Source of the DNA: an uncultured Chromatiaceae bacterium
Lineage (GTDB): Bacteria; Pseudomonadota; Gammaproteobacteria; Enterobacterales; Alteromonadaceae
Reading direction: 5' to 3'
DNA: 25,403 bases
Assembly (NCBI GenBank): GCA_946482325.1
Contig: CAMLRA010000045.1
Coordinates: forward strand, 1 to 25,403
The notes below the pieces were generated by a model. That model was not told where the DNA came from. It made no database searches and saw nothing but the letters and a program-made list of their open reading frames with translations. Below, in pieces: positions 1 through 7,814 of the stretch. Every line of letters begins with the position of its first letter. Position 1 is the stretch's first letter. Made by a program: the position numbers and the translations under genes.

Positions 1-1494
1 GCGCAGCAGCAAGGTTGTACTTCCAACAAAAAATTATGGCTGACCTGGCCGCTGGTGGTGGTGCTGGTGTTTATTAGTATCCGTTCTACCACACAGCACA
101 GGCCTGCCAATCCGGCTTTGTTTGCGATCACTCCAGATGCGATGGTTAATTCATTGATTATCAGCTCGGGTTATTCCGTGCTTTATGCCATCTACAGCCT
201 GCGCCACGAAGCTCGTTCTACCGAGATGTACGGCAAACTTGATGAAGCAACGATGTTGCAACAGGCACTGGACTGGCCCTGGTTAAAGCATTATCAGTTT
301 CCTGACCCCGCCTTACCGACATGGCATAAACAGCAGGCCACAGTGCAGCGTGAAAAACCTTTAAATCTGGTGATAGTGCTGCAGGAAAGTATGGGCGCCA
401 CTTTTGTCGAGTCGCTCGGCGGTGTGCCGGTCACGCCTGAGCTGGAACAGCTCAAAACTCAAGGCCTTTGGTTTAACCAGCTGTATGCCACTGGTACCCG
501 TTCGGTACGGGGTATCGAAGCCGTGGTCGCAGGCTTTGCCCCGACGCCGGCGCAAAGCACGGTGAAACTGTCCAACAGTCAGCAAAATTTCACCACACTG
601 GCATCAGTGCTCAAGGCCGCGGGTTTTCACACCCAGTTTATTTATGGTGGTGAAGCGCATTTTGACAATATGCGCAGCTATTTCACCGGCAACGGCTTTA
701 GCCAAATCGTTGATATCAACCAGATTAAAAAACCAAAATTCGTCGCCAGCTGGGGCGCCAGTGATGAGGATTTATTCGATAAAGCCGATGCCGAGCTGAC
801 CCGGCTGCAACAACAACGGCAGCAAAGCGGCCAGCCGTTTTTCAGCCTGGTGTTTACCTCCAGCAATCATGAGCCTTTTGAATTCCCGGACGGCCGCATC
901 GATTTACACGAAGAGCCAAAAAATACCGTGAATAACGCGGTGAAATATGCCGACTGGGCCATGGGGCAGTTCTTCAAAAAGGCCCGCAACAGCAGCTATT
1001 GGCTGGATACCTTGTTTTTAATTGTGGCTGACCACGACAACCGCGTGTATGGCTCTAACCTGATCCCAGTGGAGAAATTCCGCATTCCTGGTCTCATTTT
1101 AGGTGCCGACACTCAAGCTGGGACTATTGATACGCTGAGCAGCCAGATTGATTTGGCACCGACGCTGTTGTCGATGCTGGGTGTCAGCAGCTGCCATCCG
1201 ATGACGGGCCGTGACCTGACGCTCGACAATAGCTCGCCGGGGCGGGCGCTGATCCAGTTTGATCAGTATTTTGCATTGAAGCAGCCAGACGGCCTGACCA
1301 TCTTAAAACCAGACGGCACTGTGGTGCGCGGCAGTTATAATGAAGCGAAAAAGACATTGCAACTGAGTGGTTTACCGGCCAGCCGACAGCAATACGAGAA
1401 GGCGCTGGCTGAAGTACAGCTGCCGTCTTATCTGTATCGGGAAGGCAAATATAAAAGCGAACATCGCTGCGAGATGTCAGCGGTCGCACCTTAA
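1..1494 (+). CDS. LTA synthase family protein (alkaline-phosphatase-fold transferase), 5'-truncated by the window
   Basis: The frame is open from base 1, so the start and most membrane segments lie outside the window. The visible protein begins in the last hydrophobic helix (roughly bases 30-85) and continues through a linker into a sulfatase-type domain from about base 355. Visible family marks are a metal-binding Glu in LQESMG (base 385), the nucleophile Thr in ATGTRSVRG (about base 496), a NHEPFEFPDG stretch and the late metal-binding ADHD motif near base 1030. Relatives anchor in the inner membrane and transfer phosphoglycerol or phosphoethanolamine to periplasmic glycans or lipids. In Gram-negatives the acceptor is often unknown, and it cannot be read from sequence here. 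The conserved stretch HRPANPALF before the domain is typical of proteobacterial members. It ends with TAA, and no convincing terminator follows. Confidence 0.9.
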   Translation, partial: AQQQGCTSNKKLWLTWPLVVVLVFISIRSTTQHRPANPALFAITPDAMVNSLIISSGYSVLYAIYSLRHEARSTEMYGKLDEATMLQQALDWPWLKHYQFPDPALPTWHKQQATVQREKPLNLVIVLQESMGATFVESLGGVPVTPELEQLKTQGLWFNQLYATGTRSVRGIEAVVAGFAPTPAQSTVKLSNSQQNFTTLASVLKAAGFHTQFIYGGEAHFDNMRSYFTGNGFSQIVDINQIKKPKFVASWGASDEDLFDKADAELTRLQQQRQQSGQPFFSLVFTSSNHEPFEFPDGRIDLHEEPKNTVNNAVKYADWAMGQFFKKARNSSYWLDTLFLIVADHDNRVYGSNLIPVEKFRIPGLILGADTQAGTIDTLSSQIDLAPTLLSMLGVSSCHPMTGRDLTLDNSSPGRALIQFDQYFALKQPDGLTILKPDGTVVRGSYNEAKKTLQLSGLPASRQQYEKALAEVQLPSYLYREGKYKSEHRCEMSAVAP

Positions 1495-1603
1495 CGTGAT
1501 TTTATAGTCAAAGGCTTGTGTTGCGACACTGATCAGATTTAGCGTCAGTGGCGTAAGGAGTTGCATCGAAAACAACTTCAAAAAAAGCACAGGAACTTTG
1601 CCA

Positions 1604-2461
1604 ATGAAACTCTCAACGCGTTTATTACCGGCCTTGGCGCTCTTTGGCAGCGCCTTATTCGTGAACTCTGCTTTGGCTGCCGATGCGCCTAAAGTTAGTA
1701 GCCAACAACTGGCACCAAATTTATATCTGGTGAAAGGCAGTGGCGGCAATATTGGCGCTCTGCTTGGTAAAGATGGCGCGCTGGTGGTGGATGCGCAGTT
1801 TGCCGCGACAGCGCCTTTGGTCAAAGCTGAGCTGCAGCGGCTGCAAAGCGGCATTCAGGTCAACACCCTGGTCAACACGCATTTTCACAAAGATCATACT
1901 GATGGTAATGCTGCGCTGGCAGGCGGAGCCAAAATCATTGCTCATCAGGCGGTATTAAGCCGACTGCAACGCGATGCCAAGTTCAATAAAGCCGGTTTAC
2001 CTACCGAAACTTTCAGCGGCGAAAAAACGCTGCAAATCAATGGTCAGCAGGTGTTGCTTCAAACCATGCCGGTCAGCCACACCGACGGTGATTTAGTCGT
2101 CTGGTTTAAAGCACAGAATGTGCTGCATATGGGCGATTTGTTTTTTGCCGATCGTTTTCCTTTTATTGATCTCAACAGCGGCGGCTCAGTCGTCGGCTAC
2201 ATCAACAACACCAAAACCATTCTTGGGCAAATCGACGACAGCACCAAAATTATCCCAGGCCATGGTGAACTGATGGATAAAGCCGGCCTGCAGCGTTTTC
2301 TTGCGATGATGGAACAGACATTAGCGGAAGTGCAGGCGATGAAAGCCCAGGGTTTAACCGCTGACCAGGCGGTGGCCAAAGGCTTGTCCGCGCAGTGGAA
2401 AAACTGGAGCTGGAACTTTATCACCGAAGAGAAGTGGATTAGGACTTTGTATCAGGCTTAA
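1604..2461 (+). CDS. Exported metallo-beta-lactamase-fold hydrolase
   Basis: This 285-aa protein has a clear signal peptide (hydrophobic core about residues 8-23, likely cleavage after NSALA), so it should act in the periplasm. The zinc motif HFHKDH is at residues 93-98, within NTHFHKDHTDGN. A second His lies in PVSHTDGD, a metal-bridging Asp in HMGDLFF and a last His in PGHGE, giving a complete two-metal site. The overall pattern is that of SoxH/cyclase-like and class B3-like MBL hydrolases. The substrate cannot be told, and beta-lactam hydrolysis should not be assumed. I chose ATG 1604 over an in-frame TTG at 1598 because AGGA at 1591-1594 is correctly spaced for the ATG and too close to the TTG. 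A hairpin terminator follows the gene, so it is probably transcribed alone. Confidence 0.9.
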   Translation: MKLSTRLLPALALFGSALFVNSALAADAPKVSSQQLAPNLYLVKGSGGNIGALLGKDGALVVDAQFAATAPLVKAELQRLQSGIQVNTLVNTHFHKDHTDGNAALAGGAKIIAHQAVLSRLQRDAKFNKAGLPTETFSGEKTLQINGQQVLLQTMPVSHTDGDLVVWFKAQNVLHMGDLFFADRFPFIDLNSGGSVVGYINNTKTILGQIDDSTKIIPGHGELMDKAGLQRFLAMMEQTLAEVQAMKAQGLTADQAVAKGLSAQWKNWSWNFITEEKWIRTLYQA

Positions 2462-2471
2462 GGTCGCTGTC

Positions 2472-2505
2472 GTCAGCCCGGCCAGATAAGGCCGGCTGAC
2501 TTTTA
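2472..2505 (+). terminator. Rho-independent terminator after the MBL hydrolase gene
   Basis: Arms GTCAGCCCGGCC and GGCCGGCTGAC pair with one bulged C around the loop AGATAA and are followed by TTTT. It lies 11 bases past the stop codon. Confidence 0.75.
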
Positions 2506-2617
2506 CTGAAAGTAAAATAAATGTAATTATTGGTTGCATCTTTGTGTTTGGTTGACTAGGGTTGTTTCTGTACCGCAAATAACAAAACTTCGGTTAACCA
2601 CACAGGGGCTGACACTG

Positions 2618-3799
2618 ATGAAACTGCACATTTCTGTATCTGCCATGGCAGCACTGCTGCTGACTTCGACGCTAACATATCCAGCTTTTGCACATTCTGC
2701 CACTGCCGCAGCTTTAGAAAATCAGCCGTCGCCAGCAGGCCAGACCGTGACAGCGCAGACACTGCCTGCCAGCTTTTTCGGTGGGACAGACCAAGGCAAA
2801 AAAATTGATTACAAAGTGCTGGATCTGGTGCTGCGCACGTCAGTGTTAGCCGAAGGCATTCCACAGCGCAGCACAGTGACAGAGCGGGAACAGCGCTACG
2901 ACATGTATCGCAGTTATCCGGTTGGTGACCATTTCACCGCGCTTGCCGCCAACCGTTTTCATTTTGAGGAATATCAGCAGAACCCGGAAATGCGTGATGT
3001 GATAAGCCAGCTGCGCCGGCAGTTGTCTGCGGTACCAGAGCAAACGCCGCTGAATCAACTGAGTAAAAATGAACAGCTGGCGTATTGGCTAAATCTGTAT
3101 AACGTCACAGTGCTGGATGAAGTCATTAAAGTCTATCCGCGCAAAGATTTAGAAGCATTTTTACTCGGGACTGCAGAACAACCTGGTTTACTGAGCCAAA
3201 AGATCCTGACCGTCGCCGGCGTGCGGCTGAGTTTAGATGACATTCAATTCGCCATTTTGCCGAAACAATTTCCAGAGCAGCCAGAATTGATTTATGGCCT
3301 GTACCAGGGCGTGATTGGTAGCCCGAATATCCCGACCATGGCCTATACCGGCAGCAATGTGCAGCAGCAATTAGTCAAAAATGCCGCCGAGTTTATTAAC
3401 TCCAACCGTGGCACCTTGCCAAAAGGCACTTTGGGTTTTCGCGTCTCCAGTTTTTATCAGCGCAGTGCGGCCTATTTCCCGGATTTCCAATCCGACCTGC
3501 GTAAACATTTAGCCACTTACCTACGCCTTGACGAACAACCTTATCTGCAGAGTAATAAAACCATTCTGACCAATTTGTCGAATTACAGTGTGACCGACGT
3601 GTACGGCACATTGCCAAACACCAAAGGCCATAAAACTGCGGTCAAAGTGGCGGCATTACCTTTAGGCCCGGTAGTTGCCCGTAAACTGACGTCTGAGCAG
3701 CTGGAAAGATACCATCTGCTGAAACAGCGTGGTCAGACAATGCAGGCGAAGCAGCAACAAACACCAACCGCGCAGCAGCAACCGGCTGCCGCGATTTAA
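2618..3799 (+). CDS. Exported DUF547 domain protein
   Basis: The protein has 393 aa, with a signal peptide in residues 1-25 (cleavage probably after AFA). The DUF547 core spans about residues 140-265 and is recognisable by AYWLNLYNVTV (155-165), SLDDIQFAILPKQF (205-218) and the AYTG motif at 242-245. The family is widespread, exported or anchored, and of unknown biochemical role; transglutaminase/cysteine-protease-like folds have been proposed. The usual pair of cysteines in the CASVSCP-like motif is missing here: the matching stretch reads YQGVIGSP (about 229-236). The C-terminal tail is rich in Gln and Ala. ATG 2618 is preceded by AGGGG at 2604-2608. The longer in-frame start near 2534 would place the signal peptide internally, so it is rejected. 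A strong terminator follows. Confidence 0.85.
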   Translation: MKLHISVSAMAALLLTSTLTYPAFAHSATAAALENQPSPAGQTVTAQTLPASFFGGTDQGKKIDYKVLDLVLRTSVLAEGIPQRSTVTEREQRYDMYRSYPVGDHFTALAANRFHFEEYQQNPEMRDVISQLRRQLSAVPEQTPLNQLSKNEQLAYWLNLYNVTVLDEVIKVYPRKDLEAFLLGTAEQPGLLSQKILTVAGVRLSLDDIQFAILPKQFPEQPELIYGLYQGVIGSPNIPTMAYTGSNVQQQLVKNAAEFINSNRGTLPKGTLGFRVSSFYQRSAAYFPDFQSDLRKHLATYLRLDEQPYLQSNKTILTNLSNYSVTDVYGTLPNTKGHKTAVKVAALPLGPVVARKLTSEQLERYHLLKQRGQTMQAKQQQTPTAQQQPAAAI

Positions 3800-3813
3800 G
3801 GTTTTCAGCCTGT

Positions 3814-3845
3814 AGACAAAAAGCCCGCGCTGCGGGCTTTTGTCT
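3814..3845. terminator. Bidirectional terminator between convergent genes
   Basis: Arms AGACAAAAAGCCCGC and GCGGGCTTTTGTCT pair around the loop GCT. T-runs appear on both strands, so it can serve the DUF547 gene (+) and the 100-aa gene (-). Confidence 0.85.
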
Positions 3846-3865
3846 TTCAAGTGGACAGCGCAAAA

Positions 3866-4168
3866 TTACATCAGCTGTGGCGGCGTTTTAATGCCGCGGG
3901 CATTGCGTTTGCCGGCGATTTCGAGTTCCGCCAGATGAAACAGATTAGTAAACACCAGTGGCGGTGCCGGGTAACCGAATTGTTCGATAAAGGCGATACG
4001 GGCTTGCTCCAGTAACAAATTACACAGCTGGTCGTATTCAGAATGGCCGTCGTAGCTCAAAGGTTCCTGCAGGCTGGCGAGCTGATGCTGTTGTTGCATG
4101 CGGATAAACCAGTTCAGCAAAAACTCGTATTCTTTGACGTCGAGAATTTCCCGGCAATCCAGTCCCAT
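3866..4168 (-). CDS. Conserved-looking 100-aa hypothetical protein
   Basis: I do not recognise this family. The protein is soluble and mostly helical in appearance, with no signal peptide or membrane segment. It has a Gln/His patch (MQQQHQLAS), acidic residues in the first half and a basic C-terminus. GGAG sits seven bases before ATG 4168. It follows selO after a 126-base gap with no clear terminator, so it may be the last gene of the rraB-selO transcript. It converges on the DUF547 gene and shares its terminator. The codon use looks like the neighbours and the ribosome site is good, which is why I call it a real gene. Confidence 0.65.
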   Translation of the reverse strand: MGLDCREILDVKEYEFLLNWFIRMQQQHQLASLQEPLSYDGHSEYDQLCNLLLEQARIAFIEQFGYPAPPLVFTNLFHLAELEIAGKRNARGIKTPPQLM

Positions 4169-4294
4169 CGTTATGCTCCGGCCCTTAGCGTCTTGATAAA
4201 CAAACTTGTCGTTATAGCGTCCGCATGCCCCTGAAGATCACCCGGTGGCGGACAAAAATCAATACAGGTGCGTGCTGCAATTTTACGGGCAGCT

Positions 4295-5749
4295 TCAGGT
4301 ACCGCAAAACGTCCGGTAATCGCAAAAATCTGCCGGTGGTAAAGTTGCCCAATATTCGTCGTCGACAAAAGGCGACTGACTGGCTTTAACAAAAGCCTTG
4401 GCTGGTGCCATATCGCCGTTTAATGCGCTCTCGATAATTTGTTCAATCCGGTAGTTGCGGGGGATAAATGCCGGATTTGCCTGCAACAGCTGTTGGCTTA
4501 ATGCGTCGGGGCTGATTAGGCTTGCTGCCAGCCGGCTTAACCAGCGTTGCTGCCAGGTATCAAACGCGGTGGGTTCAGCAAAAAGCGCTCTGGCTGCCTG
4601 GCCCGGTGTTGCGGCATCAATGGATAATTGGCGGAAAAACAATGTGAAATCAATTTGTTGCTCTGCCAATAAGCTCAGCAGGTCATCAATCAGCGGCAGA
4701 TCAGACCCAAGCGGGGTTTGCAGGCCTAACTTAGCAGCAAAGCGCTGTAATCGAGCCTGTTGATACATAGCCGGAAAGTCATTGAGCACTGTCATCGCTT
4801 TTGCGATGGCCTGTTGCTCGTCGGCATCAAGCAATGCCAGCAAGGATTCGGCGAGACGCGCCAGATTCCACTGTGCGATTGGTGGCTGATTGCGGTAGGC
4901 GTAGCGGCCCTGAGTATCAATAGAACTGAAACAGGCATTGGGGCTGAAGGCGTCGATAAAAGCACAAGGGCCGTAATCGATGGTTTCGCCACTGACGGTC
5001 ATATTGTCGGTGTTCATCACGCCATGCACAAAACCCAGACTCATCCAATGTGCAATCAAATCGGCCTGCGCAGAGGCGATGGCACGCAATAATTCGAGGT
5101 AGGGTTCTGTGTTTGTTGCTAATTCCGGATAATGTCGGGCAATCACATAGTCCGCCAGCGCCTTCACATCAGCGCTGCTGCCATGGATAGAGGCATACTG
5201 AAAAGTTCCGATACGGATATGCGAAGCCGCAACACGGGTCAGTACAGCGCCGGGCACCCGCGTATCCCGGTAAATCATCTCGCCGGTGGTGACAGCTGCC
5301 AAAGCGCGGCTGGTGCGCACGCCGACCGCAGCCATCCATTCGCTGATGAGATATTCCCGCAATACCGGGCCAAGCGCGGCACGGCCATCGCCACGGCGGG
5401 AAAACGGCGTCGGGCCTGCACCTTTTAACTGCACATCAAAGCGCTGGCCGTGTTGGTTTAGCACTTCAGTCAATAACAAAGCGCGGCCATCACCTAACCG
5501 TGGTGCCAGCGAGCCAAACTGATGGCCGGTGTACGCTAAAGCCGTCGGCTGCATCCAGGTTGCCAGCTGATTACCACTGAAATACTGCAGGCCGAGCTGC
5601 GTCTGCCGGGCATCTTCCGGCCACTGTAACTCTGTCGCTAAGGCTTCGTTAAACAGCAACCAGGCAGGCTCTGATACAGGAGTTGGCGCCACTGTCTGAT
5701 AAAACAGCGGCCCCAGTGAGCGATAGGTCAGTTCAGCGGTAAAAGCCAT
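4295..5749 (-). CDS. selO: Protein adenylyltransferase SelO (YdiU family)
   Basis: SelO is a pseudokinase-fold enzyme that moves AMP from ATP onto Ser, Thr or Tyr of target proteins; in bacteria it is linked to redox stress. The protein has 484 aa, a normal length. Strong family signatures are TGHQFGSLAPRLGDGRA (74-90), QLKGAGPTPFSRRGDGRAA with the nucleotide-binding Lys109, the catalytic-loop segment HGVMNTDNM (Asp248) and the metal-binding segment ETIDYGP (Asp258). It ends in TFCGT, the usual bacterial tail with Cys in the place where some animals have selenocysteine. The start at 5749 gives the expected N-terminus but has no good Shine-Dalgarno sequence. It lies 14 bases after the rraB stop, so translational coupling to rraB is likely. 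Confidence 0.95.
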   Translation of the reverse strand: MAFTAELTYRSLGPLFYQTVAPTPVSEPAWLLFNEALATELQWPEDARQTQLGLQYFSGNQLATWMQPTALAYTGHQFGSLAPRLGDGRALLLTEVLNQHGQRFDVQLKGAGPTPFSRRGDGRAALGPVLREYLISEWMAAVGVRTSRALAAVTTGEMIYRDTRVPGAVLTRVAASHIRIGTFQYASIHGSSADVKALADYVIARHYPELATNTEPYLELLRAIASAQADLIAHWMSLGFVHGVMNTDNMTVSGETIDYGPCAFIDAFSPNACFSSIDTQGRYAYRNQPPIAQWNLARLAESLLALLDADEQQAIAKAMTVLNDFPAMYQQARLQRFAAKLGLQTPLGSDLPLIDDLLSLLAEQQIDFTLFFRQLSIDAATPGQAARALFAEPTAFDTWQQRWLSRLAASLISPDALSQQLLQANPAFIPRNYRIEQIIESALNGDMAPAKAFVKASQSPFVDDEYWATLPPADFCDYRTFCGT

Positions 5750-5763
5750 GGCTGGGTTTTATC

Positions 5764-6162
5764 TTAGTGGTGATGATGATCGCAGTCATCATCACATTCG
5801 TGGTCATGATCGTCAGCGAATTCATCGTCGCCGTCCTGATGTTGCATCACGCCCCAGCCATCGTTATGGCCACTGAATTTCTTGGCGAATTTGTCCAGTT
5901 CAGCTTCTTTGGCGGTGATCACGGCGTGGTCTGGCACCATGTTCAGTGAAACAATCAGTTCCCACTGGTCCAGATCGTTTAAATTCAGTTCAACTTCGCC
6001 GGGCTGGTCCAGCTTGGTTATGGCTTCCAGCGCTTTTTCTGCTTTGGCGCGGTCCGGGAATACCAGGTAAAAATCGAGATCCAGCGCTTTGGTTAAATCC
6101 ATGCCGGAATCTTGCATGGCTTGCAACATATCGCCGTTGCCGTCATCAGGAAATTGGCTCAT
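5764..6162 (-). CDS. rraB: RraB-family protein (ribonuclease E inhibitor) with His/Asp-rich tail
   Basis: This 132-aa acidic protein belongs to the RraB family, whose E. coli member binds RNase E and alters its cleavage of selected transcripts. Support comes from the N-terminal FPDDGNGDMLQAMQDSGMDL, the middle DLDFYLVFPDRAKAEKA, the AELDKFAKKF...DGWG stretch and the acidic C-terminus typical of the family. The last 16 residues are unusual: alternating Asp, His and Cys end in four His, which looks able to bind metal. GGAG lies six bases before ATG 6162. It heads a probable two-gene unit with selO. Confidence in the family is good; regulation of RNase E by this diverged member is inferred. Confidence 0.85.
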   Translation of the reverse strand: MSQFPDDGNGDMLQAMQDSGMDLTKALDLDFYLVFPDRAKAEKALEAITKLDQPGEVELNLNDLDQWELIVSLNMVPDHAVITAKEAELDKFAKKFSGHNDGWGVMQHQDGDDEFADDHDHECDDDCDHHHH

Positions 6163-6258
6163 ATCAGCTCCGAGTGAAGAGGGGGGAAGGCCAGAGTGGC
6201 CGCTAAAAGGGTTTATTGTATCACTATTTTTTGCCGGAAGGCTTTAGTCCGGACGGCT

Positions 6259-6873
6259 TTACTCCGGATGTCGGCGTGTAGTCAAAGCCGTCAGTTCCGG
6301 CCCCAGTTCGCGGACATAGTTTTGCAGCTTGGGATAAAACTGTAAAAACAACGTCTGCAGTTCAGGTAGATGCTGGTGGATCTCTTCGATACTGCCGGTA
6401 AATTGGTGGGCAAAGCGGATACGGCTGGCAATCCGGTCCAGTGCCATGCCGATGTTATCCAGTTGCTGATAACTGCTAAACCAGTCTTGTTGCACTATGG
6501 CCGTCACCGTCGTGGCCATGACTGGCGGCATTGCACTGCGTTGTTGCCACAAATGTTGGTACAGCTGCTGGCACAGCGGCTCGAGCGGGCGGCTGTCGAG
6601 CTGCGGCCAATGTTTGAGCAGCAAATGGTCAAATAACACGTCGAGCATCACCGGGGCAAAACGCCGGCGCGCCGGGCTGAACTGCGCTTTGGCCTGCAGC
6701 ACTTCGGCGGCAGCATCGGTAAAACGGTCAATGGCACGGTGGCGCCAGATGCCGGCCTGAACGGGCAACGGCAGAGTTTTAAGGTCCAATCCCTGACAAA
6801 AATCGCCCATCAGATTTCCGAGCCTGGATTGTGGCGTCGGCTCGGCCAGTACCAGATGAGCGAAGAAGTTCAT
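6259..6873 (-). CDS. acpH: Acyl carrier protein phosphodiesterase
   Basis: AcpH removes the 4'-phosphopantetheine group from holo-ACP. The 204-aa protein starts MNFFAHLVLA and follows the E. coli AcpH pattern throughout: GNLMGDFCQG (19-28), AGIWRHRAIDRFTD (39-52), RRRFAPVMLDVLFDHLLLKHW (about 69-89) and QFYPKLQNYV near the end. The His/Asp residues in these blocks form the metal site of this HD-like family. I chose ATG 6873 because it matches the family N-terminus and overlaps the transporter stop as ATGA; the longer reading frame starting at 6993 would overlap the transporter by over 120 bases. Expression is therefore probably coupled to the upstream EamA gene. Confidence 0.93.
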   Translation of the reverse strand: MNFFAHLVLAEPTPQSRLGNLMGDFCQGLDLKTLPLPVQAGIWRHRAIDRFTDAAAEVLQAKAQFSPARRRFAPVMLDVLFDHLLLKHWPQLDSRPLEPLCQQLYQHLWQQRSAMPPVMATTVTAIVQQDWFSSYQQLDNIGMALDRIASRIRFAHQFTGSIEEIHQHLPELQTLFLQFYPKLQNYVRELGPELTALTTRRHPE

Positions 6874-7745
6874 TGAGATACCGCAGTCTGACGGGCCGGT
6901 TGCTGATGCAGTACTGACTGTAGCAAACCGGCCAGCAAAATCAGCGCCACGCCGCCCAGTTGCAACAGGCTCAGGGTTTCCTGAAACAGCCACCAGCCGG
7001 CCAGGATCACCGCCACAGGTTCAATATAAGCCAGGGTACCAAACACCCGGGTTGGTAAATGCTCCAGCGCGACGATCGCCAGATAAATCGCCAGAAAACC
7101 GGGGAAAAAGCCAGCCAGTAACACCCAAACCCACTGCTCTGCGGCAGGGATTGGCGCTGCAGTTAAAAATGGTAAAACACACAGCGCGCCCAGGAACAGC
7201 TGATAAAACGCGCGCTGCAGTGGTGATGCCGATTTGCCGCTGTGGCGGTTGGCCAGCAAAAAGCCGGTATAAGTCATAAGCGAGAGCACGCCATAAACAA
7301 AACCCGGCCACTGTGCCGCCGTTAACACCAAATCAAGTTTAAATTGCTGCAACATGGCAAAACCCAAAAACGACAAGGCAATCAAAAGCCCAGACAGTGC
7401 ATCGAGTTTTTCCCGGAACAAGAAATGTGCGGCGATGGCGGCCAGCGCCGGCGCCAGATACACCAGCATTATGGCATTGGCGAGACTGATAAAACTGATG
7501 GCTTTGAGAAAACACAACATAAAGCTCGCCAGCAGTATGCCGTTTAACACAATACGCCGGTCTGGTTTTTGTTTCAGGTCGGCTTGTTTCCCCAGCACCA
7601 GCACCAACAGACCTAAGCAGATTGCGCCAACAAAGAGCCGGTAAAAGGTCAGTTCGGCGGCGCCAAGGCCGGATAAACGGGCGATGACGCCACTACTGGC
7701 CATCGACACTGCCGAACATAAGGCCAGGATCAGATAAAAATTCAC
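6870..7745 (-). CDS. EamA/DMT-family membrane transporter
   Basis: This 291-aa inner-membrane protein has about ten hydrophobic segments arranged as two EamA repeats; the second begins near FVYGVLSLMTYTGFLLANRH. Marks include SSGVIARLSGLGAAELTFYRLFVGA in the first repeat and the LAYIEPVAVILAGWWLFQETLS segment near the end, typical of drug/metabolite exporters. Members move amino acids, sugars or other small metabolites outward; the substrate is not readable here. GGAG is nine bases before ATG 7745. The stop codon overlaps the acpH start by four bases, so the two are translationally coupled. No functional link between this carrier and ACP turnover is known to me. Confidence 0.9.
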   Translation of the reverse strand: MNFYLILALCSAVSMASSGVIARLSGLGAAELTFYRLFVGAICLGLLVLVLGKQADLKQKPDRRIVLNGILLASFMLCFLKAISFISLANAIMLVYLAPALAAIAAHFLFREKLDALSGLLIALSFLGFAMLQQFKLDLVLTAAQWPGFVYGVLSLMTYTGFLLANRHSGKSASPLQRAFYQLFLGALCVLPFLTAAPIPAAEQWVWVLLAGFFPGFLAIYLAIVALEHLPTRVFGTLAYIEPVAVILAGWWLFQETLSLLQLGGVALILLAGLLQSVLHQQPARQTAVSQ

Positions 7746-7761
7746 AACAACTCCGCTTTGG

Positions 7762-7788
7762 GCCCGGCAGCTTGTGTCGGGCTTTTTT
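7762..7788 (+). terminator. Plus-strand terminator hairpin between two minus-strand genes
   Basis: GCCCGGCA pairs with TGTCGGGC (one G-U wobble) around GCTTGTGT-type loop bases and is followed by six T on the plus strand. On the minus strand the hairpin lacks a downstream T-run and the wobble becomes a mismatch. It therefore points against the flanking genes and cannot simply end the glycosidase transcript. Confidence 0.55.
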
Positions 7789-7814
7789 AATCAATAAAGG
7801 GTCTAACCGAGGCT

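Noticed and set aside
1526..1553. Hairpin CACTGA/TCAGTG before the MBL hydrolase gene
   Set aside because: The stem is six bases with a twelve-base loop and no T-run; I could not tell it from chance.
4171..4392. Minus-strand frame overlapping the 3' end of selO and ending two bases before the 100-aa gene
   Set aside because: It has no ATG or GTG start, only TTG codons inside selO, contains rare codons (ATA, AGG, CTA, GGA) and resembles no family. SelO itself has its normal TFCGT end, so a frameshift is not needed.
6235..6262. Repeated TCCGG segments after acpH as a terminator
   Set aside because: On the minus strand the hairpin is followed by A, not T, and the stem is only five bases.
6873..6993. 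N-terminal extension of AcpH to a start at 6993
   Set aside because: It would overlap the EamA gene by over 120 bases and add a non-conserved segment before the family start MNFFAHL; the ATGA overlap gives a natural start.
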